DNA from: Ursus arctos
Taxonomy: Eukaryota; Chordata; Mammalia; Carnivora; Ursidae
Assembly (NCBI RefSeq): GCF_023065955.2
Contig: NW_026622985.1
Coordinates: forward strand, 79,039,931 to 79,103,930
Reading direction: 5' to 3'
DNA length: 64,000 nucleotides
This document shows positions 47,010 to 60,385 of the stretch, in pieces. How positions within the stretch are numbered: position 1 is the first letter of the stretch; each line of letters begins with the position of its first letter. Under the pieces are notes generated by a model. It was not told the origin of the DNA. It ran no database searches and saw nothing but the letters and a program-made list of their open reading frames with translations. The position numbers were made by a program, and so were the translations under genes.

Positions 47010-49324
47010 AACTCCCCACCTTCTCACTAAAGATCTTCTCTCATGTAGTCCTCATTCTGCAAATCAGCTGCTGGAATAACCAAAACATGTAAGGAATTGC
47101 ATTTGAGGCTTGTGACCCAAGGACAGATACGTTAGTTTAGAACCTGATCCCATTAAGGTGCGTCATTGCCCCACATGGCATCTCATACAATAATAAAAGA
47201 AATTACAGGGTAATAGCATTTTAAGCTTACTCTTCATGTTGACCCATTTCATGCTATGAGAATGGCGTCACAGTAAATGCTGCCACGTCATATTCACTCT
47301 TCATTCCCTTAGCAATTAGGTCTTACCCATTGGAAAGAGTGCTGGGAAGTTAGTAACTTTTTTCCAGTTCCAAATCATACTTCACATATGATACAGCTCT
47401 ATTTTTCTATGACTCTGTTCATTAATCTTGTAATCATTTCTTACCTGGAAATTTGCTTGATTCCGCGTTCTCCAAGAAACCCACATGGAGCACTACAGAC
47501 ATTGGAGTCAGATCTCGAAATGGGCTCCGTTGTCTTGTGAGGGCTTCCTCCATTTAAATGTGTAAGAGTTCAGGGATGGTTCTCCTTCACAGCTTTACGT
47601 TAGTTCCTTTTCCAAAAACAAAAGCACTGGTGAAGTTCTTTTGAAAAGTTCACCAAGATGAAATTAACAAAGAATTCTTACCAGCTCTGTATCCCTTTTC
47701 TTCCACGGAGATGGTCCCTGTTCAGCACACTTATTATTTGCTATGTACCCAAGTGGCTTCTGTGAGCTCCAGGCTCCAAATCCATGGGCCTTTGAGCCTC
47801 GGTGTTTTCTTTTAGTCTTTAGCTTCTTTTAGTCTCTGTGCCTTTTACCTGGCAAAATTGTTCTCCATGAACTAAGCAGTGCCTAACAAGGCGTGCACAG
47901 ATAGCATGGAGGAGAGGAGTGGATCCCTGGAGACTTGGGAGTGCTAAGACTGGAGTCACCTGTGCAGTCAGATGAAGGTGCATTTGGTTGTGTGGTGGCA
48001 GGCATCTAGAGGGCACTCAGAGTGTTCATTCAGTAGCATCTGTAAATGCCACTGAACGATGCAGATGGAAGCAGTTGAGACAAACAGCTCACTAAAGACC
48101 CGAGGAATCCCAGTCTGTCGTGTTTTCTTTGCATGTGTTATCCAGGTGAAGGGCTGATTGCTGCCAGTCACTGCCCGTCCCGCTGAGCTAGAGGGGAGGG
48201 CTGGGGCTGCTCGCATTCCCCCAGCTGCCCAGCCATCCAGCCCCCTCGCGCTTCTCTGCACCTTCCTCCACTATGCCGTTGGCTTCTGACAGAAACCTTG
48301 AATTAAGTGGGTTAGGAATAAACTGCTTGGATGCGTTTGTGCAAGATAGCTTCTCTCACCAGCTATCTGAAGTGCTTTTTGAAATACACGGGAGCCCTTT
48401 GTAAGCTGCTTTATAAGCTGTGAAGTCCATTGTTGCTGCTCTTTGCAGCCAGAGTGTCTCTAACCTAAGTAATGTCGACTTGGCTCCGGTCCAGGGCTTG
48501 GTATTGGAAACTCGCGTAAGCAGCAAAGCCGCCCACCAGAGTCACTAGCAGCTGTTGCAGGTTGGAGGATTTGCAGAAATTGAGATGGCTGTTCCCAGAT
48601 ATTGGCACTTGCCTGGTGATGAATGACCGAGTCTGTGCGAGGGGACTCTGTATGCTTTCCTTCGGACTTTTCTTCTCAGCCGTCTATTGTGGCTCCTGCT
48701 CAATGGCCCCGTTGTGGAGGAGGGCGGCTGAATGAAGGGGTGAGAGGCCTGCCTCTACTGCCATTCCCTCCCTCAGTTGGCCTAAACCGAGACATTAATA
48801 ATAGCTCTTTGATCCCCTGAACTGGTTCTCGGGGCAGGAATTTTGTGGCACCATAGCACAGATGCCAAGGGCTAAGCATCTAACCTCCAGAGGGTAGAGA
48901 AATGAACTTCACCTAAAAGAGAGTGATGTGAACTTTGTTTTGATTCCTCTGGGGTCCTTTTGTCTTAACCTGCCTATCTGCACTAGAATAGCCAGGGAGG
49001 TAAGACCGAAGACCAGAAAAAGTTTATTATGATAAAGTCGTAATGGCTAGTGTGTTTTATTTATGATATGATTGCCCCAGAGTGAAATTTTTAGAGGGTG
49101 ATGCCACTTTGTCTAATTTCTTCTTATCACATGTACTGATGCATATTCATATATGCATATGCTGAAACCAGTGTTAGAATGTCATCTTCCTAGAGACTAA
49201 ACTGCAAAAAAATCCACATGAAAGGCCTCCATAAGAGACTTCCGCGCTCCTGACTTCTACTCGCTCTCTCGTGTCACCTTTTTTCTTTTCTTTATAGCAC
49301 TTGCCATTATCTGGAATTACCTGG

Positions 49325-49495
49325 TGTGTTCATTTGCTTTTTTGTTGACTCATTGCATCACCAGAATGCAGGGTACTTGAGGGCAGAGACCTTGTCTGTC
49401 TTCTAGCTGCTGAAACCCTTTAACAGCCCCTAAAACATCGCTTGACTCAGAGTTAACTCTCACTAGACAGTTCTTAGGTGAATGAATGAACGAAC
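49325..49495 (+). repeat. L2 LINE 3' end
   Basis: 'acttgagggcagagaccttg', 'tctgtcttctagctgctgaa' and a terminal 'aggtgaatgaatgaacgaac' follow the L2 3' consensus order. Confidence 0.65.
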
Positions 49496-49649
49496 ACTGA
49501 AGTTTCTGGGCTAACACTTATTAGCTTATTTTAAAATTCAGAAAACAAAATAACTCTGTTCCCATAGAGAATGAGTGCTAGAGCCACAGCAGCCCTAAAA
49601 CAGCAGACAGCACCAAACTGGTATCTGTCCAGAGAACTGGATTAAGACT

Positions 49650-49770
49650 TAGAACTGTCCCCAAAGTCACTTAGCCTTGGATAAGTCACATAGCCGCTCT
49701 GGGCCTTGGGTTTTTTTCTCTGAGTCGAAGGAGTGGATTAGGTTTCTAATTCAGGGTTCATTGCAGGTCT
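49650..49770 (+). repeat. MIR/MIR3-type SINE fragment
   Basis: 'aagtcacttagccttggata', 'agtcacatagccgctctggg' and 'ggagtggattaggtttctaa' match the MIR3 style ('cacttagcctctctgggcctcag...'). Confidence 0.55.
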
Positions 49771-49784
49771 GAATCTCAAATAAT

Positions 49785-49960
49785 AATAGGTTTAACTTAA
49801 TAGATATTTATGCTGTGGATTAACTCATTTAATTCTTACCACAGCCCTATTAGGTGGATATCATTACAGTCCCCATTTCACAAATGAGAAAACTGAGGCT
49901 TAGAAAAAAGGTAATTAGCTTGCTAAATAAACAGCACACATGTTCTTGATCCCACTGTGC
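49785..49960 (-). repeat. MIR SINE, reverse
   Basis: 'taactcatttaattcttacc', 'acagccctattaggtggata', 'ccccatttcacaaatgagaa' and 'aactgaggcttagaaaaaag' are the reversed MIR 3' half. Confidence 0.85.
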
Positions 49961-50744
49961 GTGCTGTCATTTAGAATGCGGTGCCCAAATTGACGGTGAG
50001 TACGCTCTTCCTGAGGTCTTAACCTCTTCTGCTTCTCCAGTCCTCCCTCCTTTTGTTGCATCTGCTTATTTTCTCTTGTTGGCCAGGAATCAGCGCTTCA
50101 GGGAGGACCCAAAGAAGGGTAAGGAGACAGTAGTGGCCCTCTTGAGGAAATGTAGTAATGAGGGTATGAGATTTTAGTTGTTTCGGAGTTTGGGTTTGTT
50201 TTTTGGGTCTCCAGAGGACACTGATAGGAACGCATCTAAGATGAGAGCATGGCTGGGCCATGTGATTGTGGAGGAACAGGCAGGTCAGACCTGTGGGATG
50301 GGTTTATGAGCTGGGGCATTTACAGACAAATTAAACTTTAGCCCGGAGTAAGCAAAGTCCTAAGCCCGTTATTACTGCTCTGGCACTTCTAATGGGTCCT
50401 GTGCAACCCTTATAAATTATTCAGCTGCTTCACTAATAAACCCTAGTCCTGGTGATACTTAAGCATAGCTGAGAACAGGTTAGAGGGACCGAATATTTGC
50501 TGACCATCAAGGACCCCTCCTTTCTAATTTGGAGATGAAAAGGTTCAACTGACTACCTTGAGTAGCAGAATTTTGAGAGCTAATACATGAAACTGGTGTT
50601 GAAATGTTAACATTGTAGACTAACAGAGGGCTTTCCCGGGCTCAGGTTCCCTGAACTGATCTGCACCTTTCACAATGTCATGATTACAGTGATTAAGTGC
50701 CCCAGGATAGCCAGTATTTAAGCATCAGAAGTTGTTGGGATTTT

Positions 50745-50965
50745 TTTTTTAAATAATTCCTATAACTTAATTTTGGTATAATTTCAAATTTATAGAAAAA
50801 TTAGACAGTAGTACAGAGATCTTCCATTTACCTTTATTGAATTAACATATTGCCCCATTTGCTGTCAGTGTATTTTTAGAATCAGAACATTTTTGCCGGA
50901 TTGCCTCTCATATCTGTAAAATAGTATAAAATAATTTCTTCCATTCCATACAGAATATACTGTAA
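50745..50965 (-). repeat. Old L1 3' fragment
   Basis: 'gtataatttcaaatttatag', 'aaaaattagacagtagtaca' and 'ttgaattaacatattgcccc' resemble the reversed 3' UTR of old L1M elements. Confidence 0.65.
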
Positions 50966-52094
50966 AAAAAAAAAAAAGTTTATGTAGTCACCTTACTTGC
51001 TCCCTGGCAACAACCATGATGTTGTCCCCAGTTTGGAAGGTGGGCTGTGGCAGTCGGACATCCGGGCTGTGCCGCTTGCTTTCAAGTGTTGTGTCCAAAG
51101 TTCTGGCCTAGTGTCAGGCCAGTAGATCTTCTTGGTTCAAGAGATATCATTATAACAACTTTGGGGCCCTGTCAGGCTCAGCTGTTTCCAGGGGTGAGAG
51201 GACGTGGAAGTGGCACTTGGTGATGTAGTTACAGCCCCGTCTGGAAGCTGCTGGGTTGCTCCACAGCCTAGTACCTCTGCATGTTTGCCATCTTGAGTTT
51301 TTCACACTGCCCCTAGAAATGATAGGGGCTTTATAATACTTCCTTTCAGATTTCAGTAACTAATGGATCAGATTAAAGCAAAATGATTCATCCGCATATA
51401 CATACCTCCAAGTATGTCGGGGTTCTGTTTTTTAAGGTGCGCTGCTAATAGCAGTGATTTCTTGATGAAGTCTGCATTTATCTGGGTTGTAAGCTGCCGC
51501 AAGCTGCGGGACACCACAGAAAGGAGCCTCAAGGCTGATGCTTCGCAACATGCGAGCTGGAAAGCATGACAACTGCTATTCAGGGACCCTGACTGCTTGT
51601 CTCATGTTTCATGGCACAGAATTTTAGGTCTCTTTTCTCTTTGCTTTCAACTTTGCACATTCTTATTATCATATTTGCTCTTCTGCATCCACTCCCTGTC
51701 TTATGTCTTCCTGAATTTTCACTGAAATGAAAACTGTGTTGGTATGTGTACTTGTCCTAATTGCATGTGTCTCTTTCAACTTCCCTGATCTCTGTTGTTT
51801 TGTTGTTTTTTTTTTTCATTCATTGGTGAATGGCCTTGATTTTATAACAGCAAGAAATGTCACAATAATGATGCCAGCATTATTAGCATTTGTACATCTT
51901 AGTCAAGCATTTTGCCCCCACTGCTTTCCATGATCCTATAGGGGACTTCAGTGGGATTGTTACCTTTCAGTACAGCAGGAGATTACTCAGTTTAGTAGAA
52001 TGGAGATAGGAAGCCTAATTATATGGGAAAAAAGTAGGTGAAAGGTGAGTTTGAAATACTTTAAAGGAAATTGGGAAATAGAAAGTTCAGTGGA

Positions 52095-52170
52095 CAAAGA
52101 ATGGGCAGACCTGGTTTCTCATCCAGACTTTACTGCTTACTGTATGGCCTTTAACAAGGTTCACACAGGT
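52095..52170 (+). repeat. Possible MIR fragment
   Basis: 'gcagacctggtttctcatcc' and 'agactttactgcttactgta' resemble the MIR core ('ctgggttcgaatcccagctctgccacttact'). Confidence 0.5.
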
Positions 52171-54126
52171 GTCTGCTCCCTCTTCCCTGACTCCCATTGG
52201 CCTGTACTTTTATAGGTTCCACTCCATTATTGTTAACTCCAGGATATGGTCCTAGCTCTGTGGCCTGGGATTCTATTAAAAGGCAGCTGACGTTCTTTCA
52301 AGCCCTAAAATATCGTAATCTTATTAGCCCTTCCCCATACTCTTACATTTTGGGTTTGAAATCAAGTCAGCTGACCAGTAAATTGAGTTGATAAAGTTTT
52401 CACCTTGACATAAATGTAATCTGTGTGAGTAGGAGATGACAACTTTGAAGACAGTGTCTTCTCTGAGTTCATCAGATAAACGTTCTAATTGGATGACAGA
52501 CCTCAGTTTTAAAGTATCCTGAACTCAAAGGTGAGCTAGCCAAAGGCTAATGCTAATGCCATCGATGCAGTTCTCAGAAGAGCAATTAGGACCCTAATGA
52601 GGACCAAGGGCTTCTGGGATAGCGCCAGAGAGATGTCTTGAGGCCGTGTTGAACTGCCTTACCGGCTTCTCTGGCGGCAAGATGCTTGTTTGGGATACAC
52701 CCTTTGCTCAAATGTCTGCCCTGTGTTCATGTAGGATCTGGGCCCTTACATGGCCCAGCTGTCTAACATTCCTAGTTCTCTTCTTGGTGGGATTATAGAT
52801 TCGTTGTGCTAAGCATTGGCTTTATCTGGAATTTGTTTTTCTTCTTCACGTGCCCATTTTTTTAAGCTACAGATGTAAACACACAAGCTGAGAAACACTT
52901 CAAGTTAAAATTCTGTTGGAGTGCCGGTTCGCCCACTTCACACATGAGGTATATTAAGGGTTCACCTTTAGCAACAACCGAATTAGTAATTGCCAATACT
53001 GCTTATGTACAGTGTGGGATTGTTAACAGTTGCTATGAGAACCTTAACTTTTGCATTCCCTGACTCATTTTACATGAACAATGCAAATGTGAAGAGATTG
53101 GGGGTGGGGGCGGTGATAAGACATGGAGCTGGCAAATAAATGAAGCTCTTCTTTCTTGAATCACTTTGAATGGTAAGTTCTCAGTGATTATTCATTTCTT
53201 CCCCCTCCTGCCCTTGTGGAAGTTTGTTTTCCCTAACTCTTTAAGAAGGACGTAAAATAGTTTGACCTTTATTTGCACGGAGCTTCAAAGCAGTTCAAGT
53301 TCAATACTTAGCAGGAAGATTGCCTTTAATGAGCCACGTTTAGAGGAGGTGGGTTTTAATCTCTTAATGTTTGGAAGGAGCTGAGATGCGCGGTATGCAG
53401 TGAGAAAGTAAGTTTGCAGCCTTAACTGTTACATTTGAAACTGAATCACTCTCCCAGCAACATTTAAGAACAAAAAAACTGCGTAGGTTTCTTTTTGTTG
53501 TTGTTTTGTTTTTTGGGCAAAAAAAAGGCATCTCATCTATAGCATGTGCCTGTGTGTGGAATCTTGAATTTAAAGGGAAAAAAAAAGAAAAGAAAAACAA
53601 GTAGCTCAGAAGCCCTCTTTTCTTATTTTGGACTTGATCTGAGAAAGAAATTCCGATTCCACACCAAGCTCCTTCCCCTTGTTTCCAGCTCCCTCCCCTC
53701 CTCAGGGTGAAGTGTGGGTCAGATTCTCTGAAGAAGGAAAAGGTGCTTCCTCAGCCTTTGTCAGCACTAATCGCCAGCTGTGCGGAGTGCCCTAGCACTT
53801 TGTTTTTTCTTTCCCTCGTTATTTGGTGGGCCTGGTTTTATTGCAGAATAGAAGATAAAGAGGGCTTAGTTATCCCTCCCCTTCCCTCTCACTCCTCCTC
53901 CTCTCCCTGCATTTGAAAGAAGATTGTTCTGCTGGGGTGGAAATTCTTGATTTGCAGCTTGGAGCGGGGAGCTTTATCAGAGGGCCTGTGGTCGTCAGGA
54001 CCGGATAGAAACTGCCGGGTTCTAACCGCCTGTTGTGCACAGTGCTGTGCCCTCAGAGTCATGGGACGCTTCCCTGGCATTTCCAGGTATGGCTTGAAAG
54101 CTTATCACTCCCAGTGAGTTCTAGTG

Positions 54127-54235
54127 TGGTGCTTCTCAAACTTGTTCAGTAGGCCTGGAGCAGGGCCAGAGATTTTGCATTTCTAACAAGGTCCCCAGTG
54201 ATGTCATTCCTGCTAATTTGCAGACCACTCTTGAA
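54127..54235 (-). repeat. MER5A-type hAT MITE, internally deleted
   Basis: 'tggtgcttctcaaacttgtt', 'cagtaggcctggagcagggc', 'ttttgcatttctaacaaggt' and 'ccccagtgatgtcattcctg' match the reverse of MER5A, with the first third missing and the right end degraded. Confidence 0.8.
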
Positions 54236-54299
54236 TGGAAATGGTCTAGGCTGTCTCCCTGTTTTGGAAATTACGAAATTGCCATTGCACACACCAGGC

Positions 54300-54470
54300 C
54301 TTAATGGCTGAGAGAACAAGCTTTCGAGCCAGTCCCCATCTAGTCGAGTTTAGGCTCCCCACTGGCTAGATATTTGAAACTCTCTTTCCCCATTTAAAAA
54401 GGTGAGGATGAAATGGTATTACTGAGTAATCACAAAATCATTCATGTGAGGTGCTTCTTATCTAGTGACC
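54300..54470 (+). repeat. MIR SINE, degraded
   Basis: 'ggctgagagaacaagctttc', 'gagccagtccccatctagtc', 'aaactctctttccccattta' and 'aaatcattcatgtgaggtgc' run in MIR order. Confidence 0.6.
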
Positions 54471-55374
54471 AGCAAAACCCTTAGTGGCCATTTTGACCCA
54501 TGCTTGATGCATGATTTGAATTCTGTTCACAGAAATGCCATCAGGGGAGGCCTCATCCTCATGATATTTTAGGGCAGTGCTGTATTTGAACCAGTGCCCT
54601 ACTTGGCTTTCTCTCTCAGCCATGAACCTGAAACTATGGTCTTGCTGTTATGTTCCCTCCCTCCTGCTCACGTTAGCCCTTGCTTGCGAGGAAGTGTGGG
54701 GCCCCTAGCGCAGCATCCTAAGCTGGTCTGTCCTTGTGGCCCCATCTTCTGGAGCTGTAATGGATGTTTCCCACTTTGATACCTGTACTCAAATCTTATG
54801 TGTAGAACAGCAAAGTGGGGAAGTTAGCCCTCTGTGAGGGGTCCCCAGGCATTGTCTTCCATAGCAATGGCAGTTGCTGATTTGATCTCAGATGTACGAG
54901 GTTACTCACTCTGAAAATAGATTCTATGTCTGCAAAGGAATTCTTTCTAGGTAATTAAACTTATTTGTTTAGGACAGAATGTGATGGATAAAGGTGGAAG
55001 ATGGAAATGTGGGGCCAAATTGGTTGAAGAGCATGCCCAAGATCGCAGCACCTTTCACACACCCTGCTCCCTTCCTTAGTAGTGAGTGTGGGAACCTGAA
55101 CAAATCTCAGGTATTCTCTTGTATTATGGGGTGAGAGGGGAGCCTGCTTTCTCTAGAAGAAGATGCTTTAGTTCTTACTTGGACTTATTTGGCCTTGTGT
55201 TGGAAAATCCACGTTTGCCACATTGAAGTGTAGTTAGCTTCTGTTCATCCTTCATTTCTCTGCTTCTCATTTTTTTCCCAGAGAACTTTGCTGGCTCCTG
55301 GACTAGAGTTAGCCCTTCCCTCGCATGTATTCCCAAAGTTCTGCCTTATGCTGTCTTACGTTTCTTATGTAAGC

Positions 55375-55500
55375 CTTCTGTGATAGGCGCTAAGCTCCCT
55401 GAGTCTTGATGTTGCTTGTGTCGTTTGTGCCCCCGGTGCTGCTTTAACACAGTCCGTGGCATGTAATAGGCACTCAGTAAATATGTGTTGAGTAAGTGGA
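55375..55500 (+). repeat. L2 LINE 3' end
   Basis: 'taagctccctgagtcttgat', 'acacagtccgtggcatgtaa' and 'taggcactcagtaaatatgt' are the conserved L2 3' end. Confidence 0.7.
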
Positions 55501-57124
55501 AACTTCATCTACTTTTGGAGCCATGCATTCGTCAGTGGAAAATAGGGAGCAAGAAAGTGATGCATAGTCTTACATACAAGTTTGTCGTATAGCAGCTTTG
55601 ATCTTCATTTCTGTTGGATATCGTTTCCAAGATACTCATGGATTTTTGTTCTGTAGTTGTATTTGTGGCACCAACATGCATTTGTAAGATTCTCTTGAGA
55701 GTATATTCTGCCTCCAGGAATGAGGACTGTACATAAGTGAGATCATCACTGATTTCCAAAGAGCAGGCATCAGCCACAGAGGGTGCAAATTGATGGAACA
55801 AGCTCAGGGAACAGGAGAAAGCAAACTTCACTTAGAAACTATTAGCTCTAGGCTAAAAATTAAGAATTCTTAGCTTTCCTGTATTTTTCAGACCCCATAG
55901 CCCTTGCAGCCTCTGGAGATTCCTGAGCAGATCCATCAGGCACTGTGGAAAACAGCTATGTTAGATTTTATGGCTGTTCACTTTAGCCTTCCATGTTACT
56001 AACTCATTTTTGACATGACAGTCTACAACAATCCAGATTTTTTTTCTGAAGTTGCTTATCAAAATTGAAAATGTCAGATACCCAATATTTTGAGGCCAGT
56101 AATTAATTAGGACATTTTTTATTTATGTAGATGCCTATAAAACATCTTTATCAATACAATCTTGACCTTTTTTTCCTAGTATGGGTGATTATAACACAAG
56201 TAAGAAGAGCGTACAGTTAGAAGAGAAGGAAGCATCTGTGAGAGAAGTGATTGACTCACTCAAAAGTTTCCCCTCCCTCTACCACTGAGGTCTGCTAATA
56301 GGAGCAGAGGGCCATGTGCTAGAATGTTCTCTTCCCTCCCCTTGAAATTTTCCTCCCTCCAACTTTACCACCCATACACACTTCTCATTCAGAGATTCCT
56401 CTTCTAATCTCTTGTAGTTTCAATCCCATTTCCTCTTTATTTATCCCAGTTACTTTTCTTTTTCCTGCCCCTAAATTTTTTTTTTCTCTCCCTCTTCCCG
56501 CTAAGAAATACACCTTTCTTCTGCGTGGCTTGTGTGCTCAGTGCTTTTACATGGATTGCTCATTTAATCTCCCTTAACTTTCTCAATCTGCCCTTTATTT
56601 AATTTACTGTCACAATGATAGTTCGGGGGATAGTAAAAGAAATCAAGGAAAAGTTTTAAATGCTTTGAATCAAATGAAATTTTTTTCCTCTTACCATCAG
56701 TGAATCCTTTTCACTTAGATTTGAAGCTATTGGAAAGCAAGTCTAGTTAATTTTCATTTATTCAGAGGCTGCTTATCCAATTTGGCATTTATCACTTCCT
56801 TCTCTACGCTCTCCTGCTGCTACTCTTATCTTAGCCTTTTCACTGTTCCTCCTCTACCATAGAGAAGGAGAGGGGAAAGGAAAGAAAATTTACACGGTAA
56901 GTGTTGTTCCTTATTTTTAATTAGATTATTCTGAGGCAATATGTAAAAATTGACAACAGTTAGGTTTAGGAAATTGGATTGACTCTCAAATTCGCTATCT
57001 CATAAGTACCTCTTGGTTTTATGGTCGAAGATGGATTGACTGATCGATGGAGGCAAGGAGTTACAGGGGGCAACCACACGAGTGCGAGTGCCTCTCTCGA
57101 TGGAATGAATCTGGCAGAACATGT

Positions 57125-57165
57125 CTCCCTCCCTCCCTCCTTTTCCTTCCTTCTCTCTCACTGAC
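57125..57165. repeat. (CCCT)n/CT-rich tract
   Basis: 'tccctccctccctccttttc' and more CT-rich sequence up to about 57160. Simple sequence only. Confidence 0.8.
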
Positions 57166-57245
57166 AGGTATTTATTGAACATACACTGTGTTCTGGGGAC
57201 ACAGCAGTGAACAGGACAAAAGCCCACCTTCATGGAGCTGGCGGT
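57165..57245 (-). repeat. L2 LINE 3' end, reverse
   Basis: 'aggtatttattgaacataca', 'gggacacagcagtgaacagg' and 'caccttcatggagctggcgg' are the reversed L2 3' end. Confidence 0.7.
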
Positions 57246-59239
57246 GGATTTTTATATGGCTTTGCAGTACTGCAGGTTTGATTTGTGGAAATACGTATGT
57301 TGATTCCCCCCACAATGGAGCACATGAACCTCCTGAGAGCAGGAGCCTTTGTTATTACCTACTCAAGTGAGATTGTCAGTCTTTCCTTCATTGCTGCTAG
57401 ATTTCTTCTGTGTGATTAAACAGTGGCTCTGCTGGACTCTTGAAGCAAGGGATTGAGTGAGACCCTGGGGAGATTCATTTCATCCTCTAATCTCTTATGT
57501 CTTCAATTTTGTCTCTCTTCCCCTGGAAACTCAGTCTCTATCCATGTGACCACTCTCCAAGAGCGTTGTGTTTGTGTTGGCAGAAGTTAGGATCTGGAGA
57601 GCAATACTTCTTATGGATTAATTGCCAAAGTAATTATATTGTAAAATAATATGCATGATTGATACTTAATATATCCCTCTCTAGGGAGCTGGAGAGCTTC
57701 ATTGATTTGGAGAGAAGAGCCAGTTGCTTGTTCAGGAGCAGAGCTTTGTGTGAAAAGCCAAATTAATGGCCTGGACTTCAAAGCAGGAGCAGATGCTAGG
57801 AGGTGGTTAGCAGTTAGCCACCTTCATCACAGAGGGCGTTGCACGGGAAGGAGCCCACCGGTTACACTCAAGAAATGTCAGTCTCTTGGAGGTGACAGGT
57901 AGCAAGTGTGAGAAGAGGTAGCAAGTTCTCTTGCCGAGAACCAGCATCTGCGGTATCTGCGGTGGGGTTGCTGGATGAAGACTCTCCTCCCCGGCTCTCC
58001 CGCCACCACAGCTGGCACTGGTTTGAAGGATATTGGCTGTAGAGCAGCAGCTCTGTAAAGTCTCTCTTCGTTCTTGTTGGAAAGAGCACATGCAGCCTCT
58101 CCGTGTGGGCGACGTCCACATAACGAGAGTGCCTTCTTTTTTTTTTGGGTCCATGAGCTTGCATAACGTGCCTATTTAACACCCTCCTAAAAGCGCTTTT
58201 CAGCACATGAGCAAGTAAGGAAACCCACTAAATCCTGCCTTTCTGGGCACAGTGGGCTGGTTAAGGTTGTTCCTGCCGCCGTGTATTTATGGACAGGGGC
58301 TGGAGTTGTGACATTTATCTCTGTTGGTTAGGGCTCTGATCTATATCTGCCTGCAGCTCCCATGGAGAGCTGCACCTTATTTTGAGAGGGAGCTGTGAGA
58401 GTACACCCATAACTCATCCTGCCCGGGCCCTGGGGCTGTCAGTGTGGGAAACGACTTCACCCCCTGCCTGGGTCGGAACGGCACATGATCACACTTACGA
58501 GGGAGACTTTGGTGAGAAATGATCTAGGATTTAAGAACAGGAGAGAGGAAAACACCGCTCCCAATAAACTCTTCTCAGGGTGGCATGTTTTGACCTGCTT
58601 CCTGACATGTTCTCCCTTCTCTTTGTTTTAACCGTATAGATTCATGTTTACAAGAAAAGTTTGAGTGATTTATTTTTCTTTGTTTTTTGTTTGAAGGAAA
58701 TACATGGTAACTACTGAATATGTGGAAATAGTCAGAAACATTAAAAATGAATAATCACGTACACCTCTGTCCTCCAGTCTCCAGCTCGCTTGCATGTGCG
58801 TGCTCTCCCCTCTGTGTTCTCACCCTAGTCCCTGCCTGCTCTGAGAGCCAGGAGAGACCTGGTTTGATCTCCAAATCAGATGCAAAGGACCTCGGTAACT
58901 TGGATTAACTTGTCTCCGCCCTGAAAATGTAGGACTGGTAAATTTAAAGATTAAGAACAGAAAACTGAATGGAAAGAGAGCTGGGTAGAAGACAGGCTGA
59001 GTCCTTTTGTTTTATTGTGCTTGGTCCTGGCCCTTGGAATTTGTGGTGGAGCAGAAACTTAGGGCTCCTTGTGAACTTCTGAGACCCAGCCTTTTGAGGA
59101 TCAACGGCCACCCCATTTCTTGGACATATTATCAGGGATCCTTAGTGTATAGAGTCAGTTTATTCTAATCTTCCTTCCCAGACAGGATCCCAGTCTCCTG
59201 TGAGTCTTCCTGCTTTTATTCTCATGACCCTCCCGGTCT

Positions 59240-59680
59240 GCCTCCCACGTACCAGAGAGACCTTTCTAAAATGTGCACCTGCTCATGTCATTCCCCTGCT
59301 TGTGACTTCTCAGTATTTTCTTTGCCTTCAAAATAAGGCATTTATGACCCTCTGTTATCTCAGCCCTGTTCGTCTTTGGAGCTTTGCCACCCTCCACCCC
59401 CGCCTAGCCTCTTCCTGAGCAGAGGTACTTGAAGTATCCAGAAGAGCCGTGCTGGCCTCAGGGGCTATACACATTCTGCTCACTCAGGTCAGTGTCTGAC
59501 CCCTTCTTTCTTTCCATCATCACCCCTTCATCCCCAGGGGTCTGGCTCAGGTATGTGCCCTCAGAGAAAGCTCCAGTGAACATCCTGACTCTCAGTGCAC
59601 ATGTCTGTATGTTCCTTGCTCATCTCGTCTGTATGCGTATGCCCAACCCTTAGCCCAGTGCCTGGCACAGAGCAGGGATG
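59240..59680 (+). repeat. L2 LINE, long 3' fragment
   Basis: 'gacctttctaaaatgtgcac', 'ctgctcatgtcattcccctg', 'aaaataaggcatttatgacc', 'ctctgttatctcagccctgt', then 'cagagaaagctccagtgaac' and the hallmark end 'agtgcctggcacagagcagg', run in L2 order over about 440 bases. Confidence 0.75.
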
Positions 59681-60148
59681 GGGTCCATGTGTGCTGTGTG
59701 AATGGAGCACTGCACGATTCTCATCCGGTAATCACCTGCCAGGTCTCAGCTACTATTTCCTTCCTCTGGGACTGTGCGTGCTCCCTGAAATCCAGAGCCC
59801 AGGCACCCCACTTGTTTCAGTTCCTCCCCTGTGTGGAGAAGAACTGTGGAGGAGACCTAAGATGGCATCCAAAAGAGCGACAAGTCCATGTTGGAGAAGA
59901 TAGCATACATGTTAAATCAGATTAGGTCGTCAGGGAAGGGAGTCAAGGATGAGGTTACAGAGCAGAAGTTCATGTGAGGAGACATGGTCAGGAGGATCTC
60001 TGTGGAAGGCCTGAGGGCTGTTGCCTGGTCTACCAATGGTTATTACTGGCCTACTGCTAGTTCCAAGGACAGAAACAAACCACGGTTTAGGACAAATCAT
60101 CTCATCATACTAGCCCTGGGCACTTCAGGTCGGGCACTTCAGTGATAC

Positions 60149-60169
60149 GTGTGTGTGTGTGTGTGTGTG
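60149..60169. repeat. (GT)10 microsatellite
   Basis: About ten GT units between 'agtgatac' and 'catcttttgc'. Confidence 0.9.
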
Positions 60170-60194
60170 CATCTTTTGCTGTCTTCTCCCTGGC

Positions 60195-60385
60195 TCCCTC
60201 CACCTCCCTCACTTTACTGCATGTCACTCATCATCAATCACGCTATACAGTTTGCTTGTTTATTAACTTTTCCCTCCACTAAGGTCCATGAAAGCAGGGA
60301 TTCCTTTCTCCTTATTCACCTCCATGGAGGGAAACCTACCTAGCACCTAGAACATTGCGTAGTTAGAGTGGGTCTTGAATCAATA
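60195..60385 (+). repeat. L2 LINE 3' fragment
   Basis: 'ttcccctccactaaggtcca'-like text ('ctccactaaggtccatgaaa', 'gcagggattcctttctcctt', 'ctagcacctagaacattgcg') follows the L2 3' consensus, but the last bases are degraded. Confidence 0.55.

Noticed and set aside
48160..48260. Possible CpG island
   Set aside because: GC is raised but CpG count is low and the stretch is only about 100 bases.
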